Shown here in pieces: positions 12,754-26,400 of a DNA stretch of 64,000 nt. Source of the stretch: Rhyacichthys aspro (taxonomy: Eukaryota; Chordata; Actinopteri; Gobiiformes; Rhyacichthyidae). The stretch spans positions 23,641,394 through 23,705,393 of the forward strand of contig CM072148.1 of assembly GCA_036850595.1 (NCBI GenBank), written 5' to 3'. The notes beneath the pieces were generated by a model. The model did not search any database. It was not told the origin of the DNA and saw only the letters and a list, made by a program, of their open reading frames with translations. A program made the position numbers and the translations under genes. Within the stretch, counting starts at the first letter, position 1. Each line of letters starts with the position of its first letter.

Positions 12754-15700
12754 CACACACTCCCCACAGTAAACAGCGCTAGAACCAGACGTGGGTAAAA
12801 ACCAGTTAACATTCAGTTCTCCTGTAGAAGTAGATTGCTCTTTAGTGGATTATTTCCCCTCTTTAAAGTGACATTGAGTTGTTTGACCGTCATGGCTCCC
12901 AGCAGATTATGTTCCAAGCACCTTGTTCAGGGCCATGTTCTCCTGTCAGTCAATAGAATTCAGTTTCAAGTGGCTACTAGCTAATGTAAATTTCCAAAAC
13001 TCCAAAAACCTGGAATTTTAGAATTTTCCATTCATGGAAATTAGTGTTGTTGAAAAGAATGCATATTTTTCAAAATAACTTTAACTTGTTTGTTTGAAAC
13101 TCTGAGTTCTGACATTCCATGCACCCCTTCTTTATTTTCAGTGGGAATTTAAGGTTGACCCTCTGAGGCTGCTGTAGCTTAGAGTGAAGTTTAAACTTAT
13201 AGTCCAAGTAATTCCATGACAAGACCACACAAACTCAAGACCAAAAGTGGGTCTGTGGTAATCGGCATGACCAATCATAAAGGCACAATTGGAAAAATAT
13301 TTCTTAGTGTGAGAAACCCAGTTCATATGTCAAAGCTAAGTCAGTATCATTTGTATGTATTATGCATTTATTCGGCTCTGCATCATCGATACATCAAGTT
13401 TTCACTCTCAAGGTGTTTTTTTATCTCTATTATCAGTAAATCCAAAGTCACTCAAAAGTTGATTTCCATCAATAGCTTGATATTTCCACAAATATTTCAC
13501 ACACACTGAACCTACTTTTACTGGAGGACAAATTCTTGCTGCTTTACCCACCTCTGGTTGTGACACAGACCTCATCAGCTGGGGCCTGTATCTGTGTCCT
13601 ACACCCCTTCTCTTTATGGCACTTAGTATTTACTGTAGCTCTGCTGTCTGCTCCATCCCGATGTCAACAGTGATGTGTGTGGGTATTCCACAGCCACAGC
13701 ACATTCAACAACATGTAAGACAAAGAAGTGCACTGTTAGTTACTCAGTTCAAATAATCTGTTAGGGCTGAAGACAACTTAGGATACCATTCCATAATAAT
13801 CATTTGTTAGAAATTAGATTTCAAGCTTTACATCCTATAAAATCTCCACACTCTATGTTGAGTTTCTTGTCATATTTATACTGAAATGCTATAAAAAGAT
13901 GGGTCCATATTCACTCTGTGCATGTTCATTGGGACCAATGCTACAGAAACTCAACACGTCTCTTTGAGTTAGATCCTATGTATTTAAGAATCATATCCGC
14001 ATTTTCACATTATATTCATAGTTTGGAAGTAGCTATATATAGTTATTTAAATAGCCAAAAACATCATATTCTAAGGCAATAAAAGACTTAGCCCAGTTAA
14101 TCCCTCTGGTCATTAGTGGCAATAAAAATGGTCCGACTTCTGGCTTTATGAAATAGTTGACTAAACAAGCCATGTGATGCTCATAATGAGTAATATCTGC
14201 TTTTATATTTAAAACATGTTACCAGATATTTGCAGACTCACTATTGGATGTTCTCTATGAATCAGTTTCAAGTCACACAAAATTGAAGTTGCAGTGTCAT
14301 GCAAGGATTTGTCTTCTCTGAACAGCTGTGATGTTTAGTTGTTAAAGTTACAAACATGTTAAAACAAACCAGTCAGTGAAAACCTGTATTAGCAAACATC
14401 ATGACATAACTGCTTAACACTAGAACTTGGAAATACAGTCCAGTATAAGTCCTGACATTAATGTGTAGTGTCTTCATGCTTGATCAGGTCTGAATATTTT
14501 ATTCATGCTTTACCTGGGCTTTTGGGGGCACATGCTGAATCTTGTGGTGAAGGTGCAATAAAACCATAACCAAGTCTGTTCCATCTCGTATTTGTGTGTG
14601 CGCAGTGACTGTTTGGGCTCTACTTAATAGGGGAGAGTGGGGTAAGATGAGCCATTGGTGGGTAGCTTCAAAGCTGTACATTTTTATTGTCATGTGACCA
14701 AATTAAAGGCACTCATCCTCTCAACAAGACTTTAATAAATTAGGGCAAAGTAGTAACCACTTATTAATTAAAATAAAGATTTTTTTCAACTCAAAGTAAA
14801 ATTGTGGCATATTCAATATATTGGTGTTAAAACTAAAGCAAATTAATCTAGGTCTAATAGTATTTATCATGCATGTTGGTGATTTGTAAAGTTATAAAAC
14901 AATGGCAATAGTTGGCAGCTGTCACCACTAATGATACCTTACATTGACAATACGTGCTGGTTTTTCTGTCTACCCACCAGGACATTGCATTTGCTTCACA
15001 ACCTGCTTACCTGAATGTGTAGCGTGGTTCCATGTGGTGACAGAGAGTGCAGCTGTGGGGCTGACAGGCACGGGTCGAGCGTTTGTTGCTGGTTTGTGCT
15101 GCATTTTGTTTGTTTTTTCTCTTTTTTGTGTCACTATGTTTCTGAGAATGTATTTTCTTTTTGTTTGTATAAAATGAAAGAAAAAAAAAAGAATAAAAAG
15201 TAAAAGACAGCACCTGGTAATAGCTTCTGAAATTAGACAAGACTGGGCGTGCTCAAGGTGGTATAGAAGTAGGCAACAGTTACTGACACTTTATCCTCCT
15301 TTATAGCTTATTTAAAACAATTCCTGTGGCAGTTCATAAGTTCCTTGAATACTGGGTGTGCAATCCTTCAGAAACCACTGAGAGCATCACCTGGATGTAA
15401 ACCTGCACCAAAAAGGATTTTATGATTCTGAAAAGGATTGTTCTGATTCAGCTGAGGTATGGTTCTCTGTGGTTATAACCTGAAATATCATTTGTGTTTG
15501 CTGTGTCCCTTCACAAGAGAATCCAGCTGGATACTCTTTGGAAACAAATGTTTATTTGCCGATAGAGCCTCCACAGAGACACTCAGAGACAAAGGTTAGT
15601 TGAACACACCACAATGGAGACAACAGCCTTCATCTGCAAAGTTTAATTTAGATATAGATCTAGATTAGGTGCCACTCTGACACACACTGTGACAGAAGAG

Positions 15701-17077
15701 GCACGCCTCATCATTTGGTGCGACACAGCCACTGTGTACCAGCTTTAGTTCATCCTTAAAAAAGGTGTGCCCCACTTTACAATGAATATTTCAAGAGCTT
15801 ATTAAAGGTGTAACATGTCCTGCTCACAGTTCATCTTGTCTCCACAGATGAGCCTTTAACACATCACAGAGTTTTTCTGAAAATGGCAAAATGTCTGTGG
15901 CATTTCAGTGCTTTGTTTGAATGAGATAAAAAATTCTCTGAATATGCAGTCTTTTAAAAATGGACTCTTGTAATGTAAAATGTATTCTTGCCACTGCAGT
16001 AAACCAACAGGTGTGAACTGAAGTTACCAAATCGATTCGACTATAAATAAATACATTTTTAGCCAAACACTCTCTGATATTTTTCTTTTGGAAATGCAAC
16101 AGATTATTTTCCACATTCCAGAACACAGTTGTTACATAAACAGCCCCTGTCTTGTACACTCATGTCCACAAGTTTAAAGATCTCTACTGGTGATGTGTTT
16201 GACTGTTTCTGATGGAAATAGACAATCTGCATCACATGATCATGGCTGCTTTCATTCAGCAAAACAAATGTGTGCTGTGATCCGTCTGTGGACCACATAC
16301 AAAATCTAAGTCCTGACAGGCATTCTGCAGTCTGACTTCAAATACAAAAGTGGTATTAAACTGAGGTCCGAAGGGCACAGTCCGTTTCCTATGAGAGTCA
16401 CATCGTTTCATGAAGATTCATCTTTTGAATCTGAGTTCAAAAGATGATGGAATGAAACTACTTGTGCAATATTAAAAACTTACAATTAAAAAAACCTACA
16501 GATATCCGTGCATCTGTTTTTCCTTTAAAACAGAAAGTTTTCATGCACACAAAGGGGGTTACCTCTGTTGTACCTTGCAGCAGGACAAATACCTTGTATG
16601 TGCTCACATGCCTGTACCTCTGTGTGCACATCAAGAACATGTTGCATGGTTGGATATAAGTTTTACATGTTTTAGGGCCACACTGGGAACAAAAACATCC
16701 AGATATTACGAGATAACAGTCATTGTATTTTGAAAGAAAATTCACATTTGCACTAAGCTCTAGTTTAAATAGTCTGTAAAAGTTGAGTTACTTTGTTGAA
16801 GTTTGTGGCAATATCAAGTCTATGGAGCTATTCTCAGACATCATACTGATATATATCTTAATATACTGTCTCTGAGGCCATTACTCTCAATGTCATGATA
16901 GTTCTGACCAGAGCAGCCGCATTCACGCATTCACAGTCCTTTACTTCAACTGTGAATTTGGACTATTGGATTTTTCTTTTTACATAGGACTTTCCTCTAG
17001 TAATGTCTGGCTCTCTTTCTTCCAATGTGGCCTTATTACACCGTACAACATTTTCAAGTCTTCATTGTGCTGTCTCC
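12754..17077. other. Convergent 3' region between the SOUL gene (+) and camsap3 (-)
   Basis: No coding exon. Plus-strand AATAAA signals that could end the SOUL transcript occur at 14078-14083 and near 14566. On the minus strand, TTTATT at 15551-15556 (AATAAA on the camsap3 strand) could end camsap3, giving a 3' UTR of about 1.5 kb. Where the two transcripts actually stop, and whether they overlap, cannot be decided from sequence. Confidence 0.5.
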
Positions 17078-17401
17078 TCATTTTGAAGAGACCACCTTCT
17101 TGGTAACGCTTGCCCTTCTGCTGCCCCCTCCCCCACCCCCTCCTTGCCAAAGATGGCCGGGAATGGTAAAGGCATCCACGGTCATGCCCAGGGTTTTGGA
17201 GGGAATGGCACTGAACTGCTTCCTGTCAGAGCTGTACTTGTAGATGGACTCCACCTGAGCTGAGCTTACAGTCTTAGGTCCCACGCCGGTGAGTCGCACC
17301 AGCTCCTGGGAGTCGGGGTTCAGAGTGTAGACCCCCCTGAACTGGCAGCTGGAGTCACGGAAGAGGATCAGGAAGTGGTTGGCAGCACTCTTCTCCATTT
17401 C
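17078..17401 (-). CDS. camsap3: camsap3 exon 18: C-terminal half of the CKK domain and stop
   Basis: Acceptor TCATCCTCAG, then EMEKSAANHFLILFRDSSCQ, the most conserved CKK stretch, followed by ESIYKYSSDRKQF, VDAFTIPGHLWQ and a stop. The tail after the domain has a run of seven glycines and a basic Ser/Lys end. It is the only camsap3 exon just beyond the edge of the duplicated segment. Confidence 0.95.
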   Translation of the reverse strand, partial: EMEKSAANHFLILFRDSSCQFRGVYTLNPDSQELVRLTGVGPKTVSSAQVESIYKYSSDRKQFSAIPSKTLGMTVDAFTIPGHLWQGGGGGGGSRRASVTKKVVSSK

Positions 17402-20400
17402 CTGAGGATGACACAGGTCATAGAAGGGAAAATAGATCCTGAGACTGTTTGTATCAGAGTGAACCCACCAGAATTCTGCTTAAACCTAGACAGTGTTTAA
17501 TTGTACTGACTGCAAATTGTGTGCTGTTTGTGAGGGGGTGGAGGACATTAGTGAGACTCTGGTGCAGTTGCTCTGTGAGTATGGTTCCCATGAATAAGTT
17601 TGAAAGCAGAATTACAAACCGCCACCAAAGACAAGACACAGGGGTTTCCTACATTTTGTTTAAAATGTGAAACTTTTGAACAAATGTGAAACTTTTGAAC
17701 AAATGTGAACCCCAAATATCTAAATGGGCCCAAACTGGAGGAGCCTCCTAAATTGATGACATAAATGTCACATAACTATCCTGATAATGAAAGAAAAAAA
17801 AAGGAAAAATATTGTCCATCAACAAAATAAAATGAGCATAAGGCAAATGTGGAGCAATGAGAAGGTAAAATGTCTTTTTTTAGCATTTGGGCAGACAGCA
17901 GCTTCTACAGTGTTTCTCAAGGCCTTATTTTTGTGGTTTGGTGGACTTTAAAGTGCCAACTGTGAATGCTCATTGAAGCAGAGCTTTTTGCACCTGACCA
18001 AACTAAATTTTCTGTTTTGGTGTGAACTAAATGAAGCAGACTACAAGTGTGAACAAAACCTATGAGAACTGTAGTAACTAGATGATACTTCTGTATTGAC
18101 ATGACTGCACTTGCAAGTCCTTTCTATTTCAAGATTTCAGCCAACATTATCACCAAAGGTGCAGTAAAACCTGCAAGACACGCATTATTGGCTTCAACTG
18201 ATTATGACGAAAGGTATTGAAAAGCAGCTGACCTACGTTTATCTATAATCTACATGTCTACATTGAACAAGAGCTTTTATTACAACCCAGTCTTTCATTC
18301 AGCACTTAGGTGTATAACAGGAGATAGATACAGAACTCACCACTGTGATCTGTATAATGAAGTTGGGTGGCCTTTGCTAAATGTAAGAAGAGAACAACTC
18401 TTTTCTCATTTTATTCATATATAAAGTACTTTTTCATTTTGCCTAATTTTCTAACGCACATTTTAAACTATAGGTTAAGTTAACACCAGACCAGGTCTCA
18501 AGACTTTTTAATATTCCAGAGTGTTTGCAAAACATGTTAAAGTTAATTTTCTTCTTATCTGTGGAATAAGGCTCAGCAATCATTCCAATTAGACTCACTG
18601 GTGTCTTTGAGCCATTTATAAATCCCTTGACAAAGAATTTAGTGCATCTTTGTATCTGACAGTAAACTGAATACCATGTATCATGTCTTGGTAAACCTTG
18701 TATTGATTTATTGTATTGTATATCTAACAGGGTCATCGTGGAAAAGAGAGAAGTGTTGAGTCTCCCCTGTATAAATAAAGTTTAATAATAATTAGGTTGG
18801 ACAGATAATTTTATGATGAGTCGCTTTAATATTTAAGGGTTCTTACATATGCAACAGCTCTGGTTTTGGCCTTAATAAATACAACGTAGTAACAACATTA
18901 AACTATGAAATGTCTTAGCACTCCAGGATCTGATCCATAGAAACTTGTAGAACAGGAGTCCACCATTCTGTTCATGTGCATGATATTTTACAAATGCCAA
19001 AACATACGGTGTAGTGGTGTTGTTACAAGTGTATACATTGAAATGAAGTTATAATGTGAAATGTTTTGACAGAAAGCTCATTTGATATTCTTTATAATAA
19101 TGTATAAATGGATCTTGTACCTCAACTATCTTTTTTTTCTGTGCCTCATTGACCTTCCCAGCCAGGCAACATCGAGACAGAGCGCTGTGAATGATGAATT
19201 TATTGGACTTGAAACTGGGCTCTTTAAAGAGCTTTGGGCCTGCAAAACCAAACAAAGACCTGTTAGTGGAATATCTACACAGAAGGGTACATAAGGGTTT
19301 GTTCATGGCTCAATAACATTTATCCAACATATGTACAGTGTATACGGTATGTGTGGTATATGCAGTACCTGTGTATTCCGGGGCAGGAGAGGTTCCATTA
19401 GAGCCAGTGTCCCAGTCCTTGTCTCCGTTATGGTTTGCTACTCTGCTTGGGGTCACACATCCAGAAGGAGAACTGGGACGACTGTTGACAGAAACAGAGT
19501 GGGGCCTTTTTATCTATACTGAATATATATAGAACCACTAACATTTTAATGACCTGTAGAACTGCTACTAGAATGCCTTTTAAAAAAAGTGATGGCAGAC
19601 AGAAAGCTAATGTGTTTTAGGGTTTTACCTCTGGTTTTTTTTAGCAGGTTCACTGTTAATGGTCTTAGTCTCATCAGTAGTAGCCAAGTTCAGAGACGAG
19701 TGAGAGAACACTTTAGTCAACTTTGATCCTAGAGAAACAAGAACATGACAGATGTTTAGCTCAGAACATCTCTAATGGTTACAGTTGTTTAAAAAAGTTT
19801 GGGCACCCCTCTGAGGCTGCATAATAATTTACTTTATCTTCACAGGAAATGATCAAAGTGGCATGCCATTCATTTTCTAGTCAAAGCTGAGTACTGGGGT
19901 GTTTTTGAGACAAAAACTTTAAGTGTGGCGATATTCAATTGTATGTAATTAAATCAGAGGTTAGAAATACGCTGTGCAAAAAATTTGGGCACCCTTGTCA
20001 TTTTACTGATTTGAATAACTGTAACTACTTATTGGAATACAAAATTGGTCTGATGAGCTCATTCAGCATTGAACTCCACACACAGGTGTATCCAATCATG
20101 AGAAAAGGTATTTAAGGTGGCCAATTTCAAGGTGCTCTTCTCTTTGACTTTCCTCTGAAGATTGGGGACATGGGGGCTTCAAAACAACTCTCGAATGACC
20201 TGAACACAAAGATTACTGATTATTGATCATTATGATTTAGGGGAAGGCTACAAAAAGCTATCTCAGAGATTTCAGCTGCCAGTTTCCACTGTGAAGAACA
20301 TAGTGAGGAAATGGAAGGCTACAGGCACAGTTCTTGTTAAGGCCAGAAGTGGCAGGTCACGAAAAATATCAGAGAGGCAAAGGTGAAGGATGGTGAGAAT

Positions 20401-23400
20401 GGTCAAAAACAACCCACAGACCACCTCCAAAGACCTTCAAGATCATCTTGCATCAGATGGGGTGTATGTGCATCGTTCAACAATTCAGCGCACTTTGCAC
20501 AAGGAAAAGCTGTACGGGAGAGTGATGCGGAAGAAGCCTTTTCTGAGCACACGCCACAAACGGAGTCGCTTGAGGTATGCAGAAGCACATTTGGACAAGC
20601 CAGCTTCATTTTGGAATAAGGTGCTGTGGACTGATGAAACAAAGATTGAGTTATTTGGGCATAACAAGCGCCGTTATGGATGGCGGCAGAAAAACACAGC
20701 ATTCCAAGAAAAAACACTTGTTACCCACAGTAAAATTTGGTGGAGGTTCCAACATGGTGTGGGGCTGAGTGGCGAGAGCTGGTACTGGGAATCTTATTAA
20801 AGTTGAGGGTCACATGGATTCCTCAATACCAGCAAATTCTCAAGAATAATGTTCAAGAATCCATCACAAAGTTGAAGTTATTGGATATTTCAACAAGACA
20901 AAGACCCAAAACACTGCTCAAAATCTTCTCAGGCATTCATGCAAATACAATGTTCTGGAATGGCCATCCCAGTCCCCAGACTTGAATATCATTGAAAATC
21001 TGTGGGATGATTTGAGGCAGGCTGTCCATGCTCGGAAACCTTTGAAGCTGACTGAACTAGAGATGTTTTGTAAGGAAGAATGGTCAAAAATAGCTTCATC
21101 TAGAATCCAGACACTTATTACAGGCTATAGGAAGCTTAACAGTAAATGTGTGTCCAATAGACCTAATTTCACCACTGAAATATTATATATATTGTCCATC
21201 AGTTATTTGATAGATCAAAATGAAGTTGCTGATACAAACACCCAATGATTTACAAATGAAACTGATGGAAATTGTCAGGGGTGCCCAAACTTTTACATAC
21301 AACTGTATAGTAAAGATTGCACTAACTGACACCAGGGAGTGGTATTTCAAAATCCTGATCCTCTTGGATTGGATTAAATCCTGATCTAATCCTATCCTGC
21401 CTTTGATCCAGATTAAAAGCTGCTGCTGTGAGTATTTCAAAACTTCTGGATCAATTTCATCCTAAAAATCAGGATTATCCTTCCTTCCTCCCACCGTCCA
21501 AAGACATGCATGTATAGGTGAATTGGTGACTCTAAAGTGCCCCTAGTGGATGAATGTGAGAGTGAATGGTTGTCTGTCAATGTACGTCTAAGTGTCAGCC
21601 CTGCGACGAACTGGCCACTGTCCAGGGTGTACCCCGCCTAAGGCCCAAAGCAGCTGGGATAGGCTCCAGCCACCCGCGACCCCACAAAGTGGGATAAGCG
21701 GTAGAAGATGAAATGAAAAATGAAAAAATGACAGAGAACTCCGTCCAGGGACACTAAAACCTACAAAAAGAGTCTTAAAAAAACAAAAGTGTGATAATTT
21801 ACACAGACACCCTCCAGAAGTGCAGTTTTCTCTGCTGTGGTAAAATTGCTTCCTTTGTTTTCTCCATGTTGTCTGAGAAAGGCCTTTTATACCTTAAAGC
21901 CTAATTGAAACCATGTGAGCACAGGCTTAATGACATCCATTGCACATGTTCTAAGGCACCGTCAGAGACAATACAAGCCTCGTCAGTATGTTGAACAATC
22001 TAATCTTATTGAGCAGTACTCAAATGATGAGATTTATGCATGTTATACAGTAGATTTAGAAGAGAAGACATTTTGTTTCACACATTTTGTGATATTTTTC
22101 GCCCACATCCACAACCTCCTACTAGAAGGAGTCATGCCTTAACTGTGGAGGAGCAGGAGCTTATTGCCCTACGTTTCTTTGCTTGTGGTTAGGACACATG
22201 GCTAGAAAAGATAATGAAAAATAAATACTTAGAGAAAATTCTTTTCAATTGCCAAGATGGAATACTATTGGTGTCACTGAGTGCACATATATTTATACAC
22301 GTATATTTGCCTGCTTGAATTATTTTCGTTTGGAGCCAAAGCAAGCCTGCAATATAATATGTGCCTGTATTGTTTTTCACAACAATGCGCAAATGAGAAA
22401 TGGTTTTCTTTAAGACACACCAGCTTGTCTGGACACACCCCTAGCTATGCTTATATAGCACATGCACTGGCTTGTAACCAGGGATGGGCAGTATTTCAGA
22501 TATATATATTTAAAATATGCATTTCCACTGCATCCGCTGCGTTACTGCTCCTATCCGACAGACCTGTCCTCTCTATCCTTACTGTTAAATACCTTTTGAG
22601 TATGATTTTTTTTTTTTTTTTTTTAATCATACATTACTACATTTGGCATATAAATCAGCCTTACCATACCGGCTGTGTGCCCATTTATCATCTCCAATAA
22701 ATGCTTCAACCAGCCTTGGAGTCAGTGATTCCAATCCTTTCTGTATTTTGTGAGTGTACAACTTAGACTAAGACAAAATGAGCCAGCTGTGTGAGTCTCT
22801 AATGATGAATCCTTCTCTGGACGCAGAGGTGAACATCTCCTGCTCTGATCCAACTGAGAGGATCTGCTGCGAGCGGACTGGCTGTGAGTGCTTTGCTTGT
22901 TTAGAAAAGTACATATAGTCCAATAACACCAGGAAAAGGCAACACTGCCTAAATGTTGCCAGGAGACCGTAGTGAGGTGGGGGGGTCTTCGAGCTCAGCT
23001 GGTGACAGTATGCAATACATCCTACAGTCCATCAATTAATAGCGTCCATTTGTTCTACAGTAAATCTTACATTTTAATTACAAAATATTACCGAAACAGT
23101 GGACCGAACCAAACAGGCCATACCGAAACAATACAGTACAACTACGTACCATTACACCCCTAATATTAATAGGTGTATGCTAGCCACAAGAGGAATGAAT
23201 CATGAGTTCAGCCCTTCCCTTGTCAACCTATTGCCTACTGTATTGCTGCTTTACTTGTTCATTTTTAAGACAAGTAAAAAGGAAGGCTCTAGCCTGCAAG
23301 CAGCAGCTGAACTCCTGCCCCAGTTTGGTGGGCTCTCCTCCAGATATAGGCTGAGCCCAGTCAAGGAAACTGAGCGTGTCCAAGACCATTTTATACTTCC

Positions 23401-26400
23401 ATTTGACAAATTGAAGGGAAAGCCATGAAGGAAGGTTAAAAGAATAAGGAGGGATAAGGCAGATATTTCCCTTGACTGTGTGTCATTCAGTAGGTATGTG
23501 AATGAACTCATTCTTGTCATAGCCTTCCTGTTTGCTGTGGCACACATACAGTAGGTTTTCTACTACCATTTTCTATCAGCAGACTAAATCTGTACATGAC
23601 TAAGTCACTTTCACCATCAGATACAGTGAGGTCCCAAAACGTCAGCTACAGTGGTTGACTGAGTAATAAAGGCCAGGAACTAAGTTGTGTGACCCACCAT
23701 GGCATCAGATGTGTACCATGGAGGAAAATACTTCAGGCTTGAGTTTGGGGAACTCTGGGGAACTCTCACATTTGTCATTAGACATGTTAATATCTTTCCT
23801 GTTTATGAAGAAGCAAGTATGACACATGAAACCAGGCAGATGTCAGCCCCTGGATCATCTGCCTGGTTTCATGTGTCATACTTGCACTGTTCTCGTAAAA
23901 GTAAGACTGCTTATGGAGTGTCAGTAAGTCATTCAGCTGCATTACAGTGAATTTACTGTAAAGGTTGTTGCCGTGAACACTGTGGCCAGTGTCACACTTA
24001 GGACATAACTGTATGCCGGGGTTCACTGAATCAGATTGTTTGTAAATTGGTCTATACATACGGTCCCAACATATTGGACATGGTGACCCATATTTGATAC
24101 ATGTTCTGACCATTGACAAAGGAATTTCTATCAGCTGTATATGGCAGAAGGTCTCTGACACGGTCATTCACAGGCCTGCACAGCTGGCTTTCCAAAAAGC
24201 CATTGGCGCTAAACCAATGGTTTGGTTTTTGGTTTGTGGCACTTTAGGCAACAGCTGTGGCTCATATGAAGCCACTTTGGACAGTCTTACTCCATTTAGA
24301 GTTTTCCTAAAGTCATTGTCAGTATTGTGTCCTATCAGCTATATGTTTCTAAAAGTACATTCAGTATATAGTATGAAACTCTCTAACTGGAAGATGCAGT
24401 TACAGGACTTGATCATAACTGATTAATGCATAATCTATGCTTTGTTAATAATAATGAATTAGATTTATAGAGCGCATTTCAAGGCACTCAAAGCACTTCA
24501 CAATTGAGTCCATTATTCATTCACTCCACAGTCACACACTGGTGATGGTAAACTACCTCTGCAGCCACAGATGCCCTGGTGCAGACTGACAGAGAAGTAG
24601 CAGCCATACTGTGCCTACAGCCTCTCCGACCACCAACAAACATACACAAACATTCATACACCAGTGCCACAGACACTGGAGGCAAGGTGGGTAAAGTGTT
24701 TTGCCCATGGAGAATATATTACCTCAGAGGGACATGCTCTGCCTCCTGAGCAACATACCATATATGGCATGTTGTGTGAATTATGCAACAATCTTAGGGG
24801 AGCCTTGGCACCTGAGGGTCTACAGGGTCAAGCCTCACAACTTGAATATGACAATGGTCAAAGGTGGCAGTGTATCTGCACTGAAAGTCATCTTGTGTCC
24901 TGCCTGTTGGCTGACCAGTGCTTTCTCCCCCCCTCTCCTGGTTCTGATAATGAGGTAACACTTTTCAGCATATTATCCCCTTTGGTTGGTAAAAGAATTT
25001 AACCAAGCTATCTCTCTAGCTTTGTCTAAACTCACTGCATACACACAGCCATGCGGCAAGTAGAAATGCCCAGAAATACCTCATATTTTCCCCCTGAAGG
25101 CTGTGGTCACAATCACAAAACGGGTCTGGCTTGCTTAAGACAGTGTTACAAAGTGGGATGGTTTGTGTCAATTGGGCTATATTCAATATATGAAGTTTTA
25201 CCATCCACGGTAGCTGCTATGGTGGTGTTTGGCTGGACACCAAACTGTGTATGCCGTGTAACTGCTTTCTTATATGCAGTGAGAGATGACTTTATTCCCA
25301 TCCATCCTGAAAAGGGCAAATTAATCTGACTGACTTGACATTGTTTACATTAAAGTGTTCAAGTAAAGATGTGTAAGTGTAAATGTCCTCACGGCAAAAG
25401 CACTTGCTGTGGATGTTAGTAGCTCACAGACTGCTAACATAGGCTTACACTTACAGATGGCATTGAAATTTACATGTTGTTATAACATAAATTCATTGTG
25501 CACATAGAATATTTGGATTGAGGGCTGCACCGACTCCTAGCGGGGTGGCTTAAAGAGTTACCCTGTACATATGGAATATATGACGGAGTGAAGAGATAGT
25601 CTTGAGACGATTGAGAATGTACTGTTACGTTGTAACCTTGGTTCTCTGAGTAAAGAGACAAGCTCTCCAACTTCAAGGCCACTCAGAGACATGTTTTGAT
25701 CAAACTATTACCGGTTACACGCCAGCGCATGCGCTATATAGGCATAGCCAGGGGCGTGTCCAGACAAGCTGGTGTGTCTTAAAGAAGTATACACACACCC
25801 AGAAAGGCAGGGGGTCATTCCCCTGTACATATGGAATATGTGGAGAGATAGTCTCTTCACTTAGAGAACCAAAGTTACAGCATAACTGTATGTTCTGTCT
25901 GTGGGCTGGACTGACCTGTGGACCCTCTAGCTGGACTCAGAGACAGCTTAGTCTCCTCACGGGTCATGCTGCGAGGACGGGTGCGCGTTTTCTTCCCTGA
26001 AGCCCGTCCTGTGGTGGTAGACTTCTGCCTGAGCATTTTTTCCAGGTCATCCATAATGCGGAGCTGCTGGCGCCGGGCGTACTCACCCCGCGTGAAGTCT
26101 CCACGGCAGGCCGGGGTGGTTGGAGGGGTGGGGGAAGGAGAGGTAGCACCAGTGGCGGGCATCTCACAAGGAGACCCTGCTCTCTGGTTTGGATCTGCCA
26201 GTCTGAGCACAGAACAGAGAGATGGACTTCAGTCTTAGGTCTTTTGTATAATTACTGTCTTTTGTTTTTGTGAAGCCCTTTGAGGAACTTGTTGTTATGA
26301 TACTGGGCTGTACAAATTGACTTGACTTGAATTTCATTTTTGAAACTCAATCGTCATGTCATAAGTTAAATGACATGAAATGCTAAATGTAAACAAGCAC

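Larger units (their letters stand above)
3142..16740 (+). repeat. Large direct duplication, copy 1 (about 13.6 kb; partner 50459-64000)
   Basis: This segment recurs almost base for base at 50459-64000 in the same orientation. It holds a Tc1 remnant, the whole SOUL gene and the camsap3 3' flank. Differences seen by eye: a 23-bp stretch after 3282 missing from copy 2, about 8 bp missing near 3627, (GT)19 at 6633-6670 against (GT)15, homopolymer indels in the last SOUL exon, and scattered substitutions. The lengths are 13,599 and 13,542 bp. Copy 1 is continuous with sequence on both sides; copy 2 begins at an N gap and is cut by the window edge. Confidence 0.95.
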
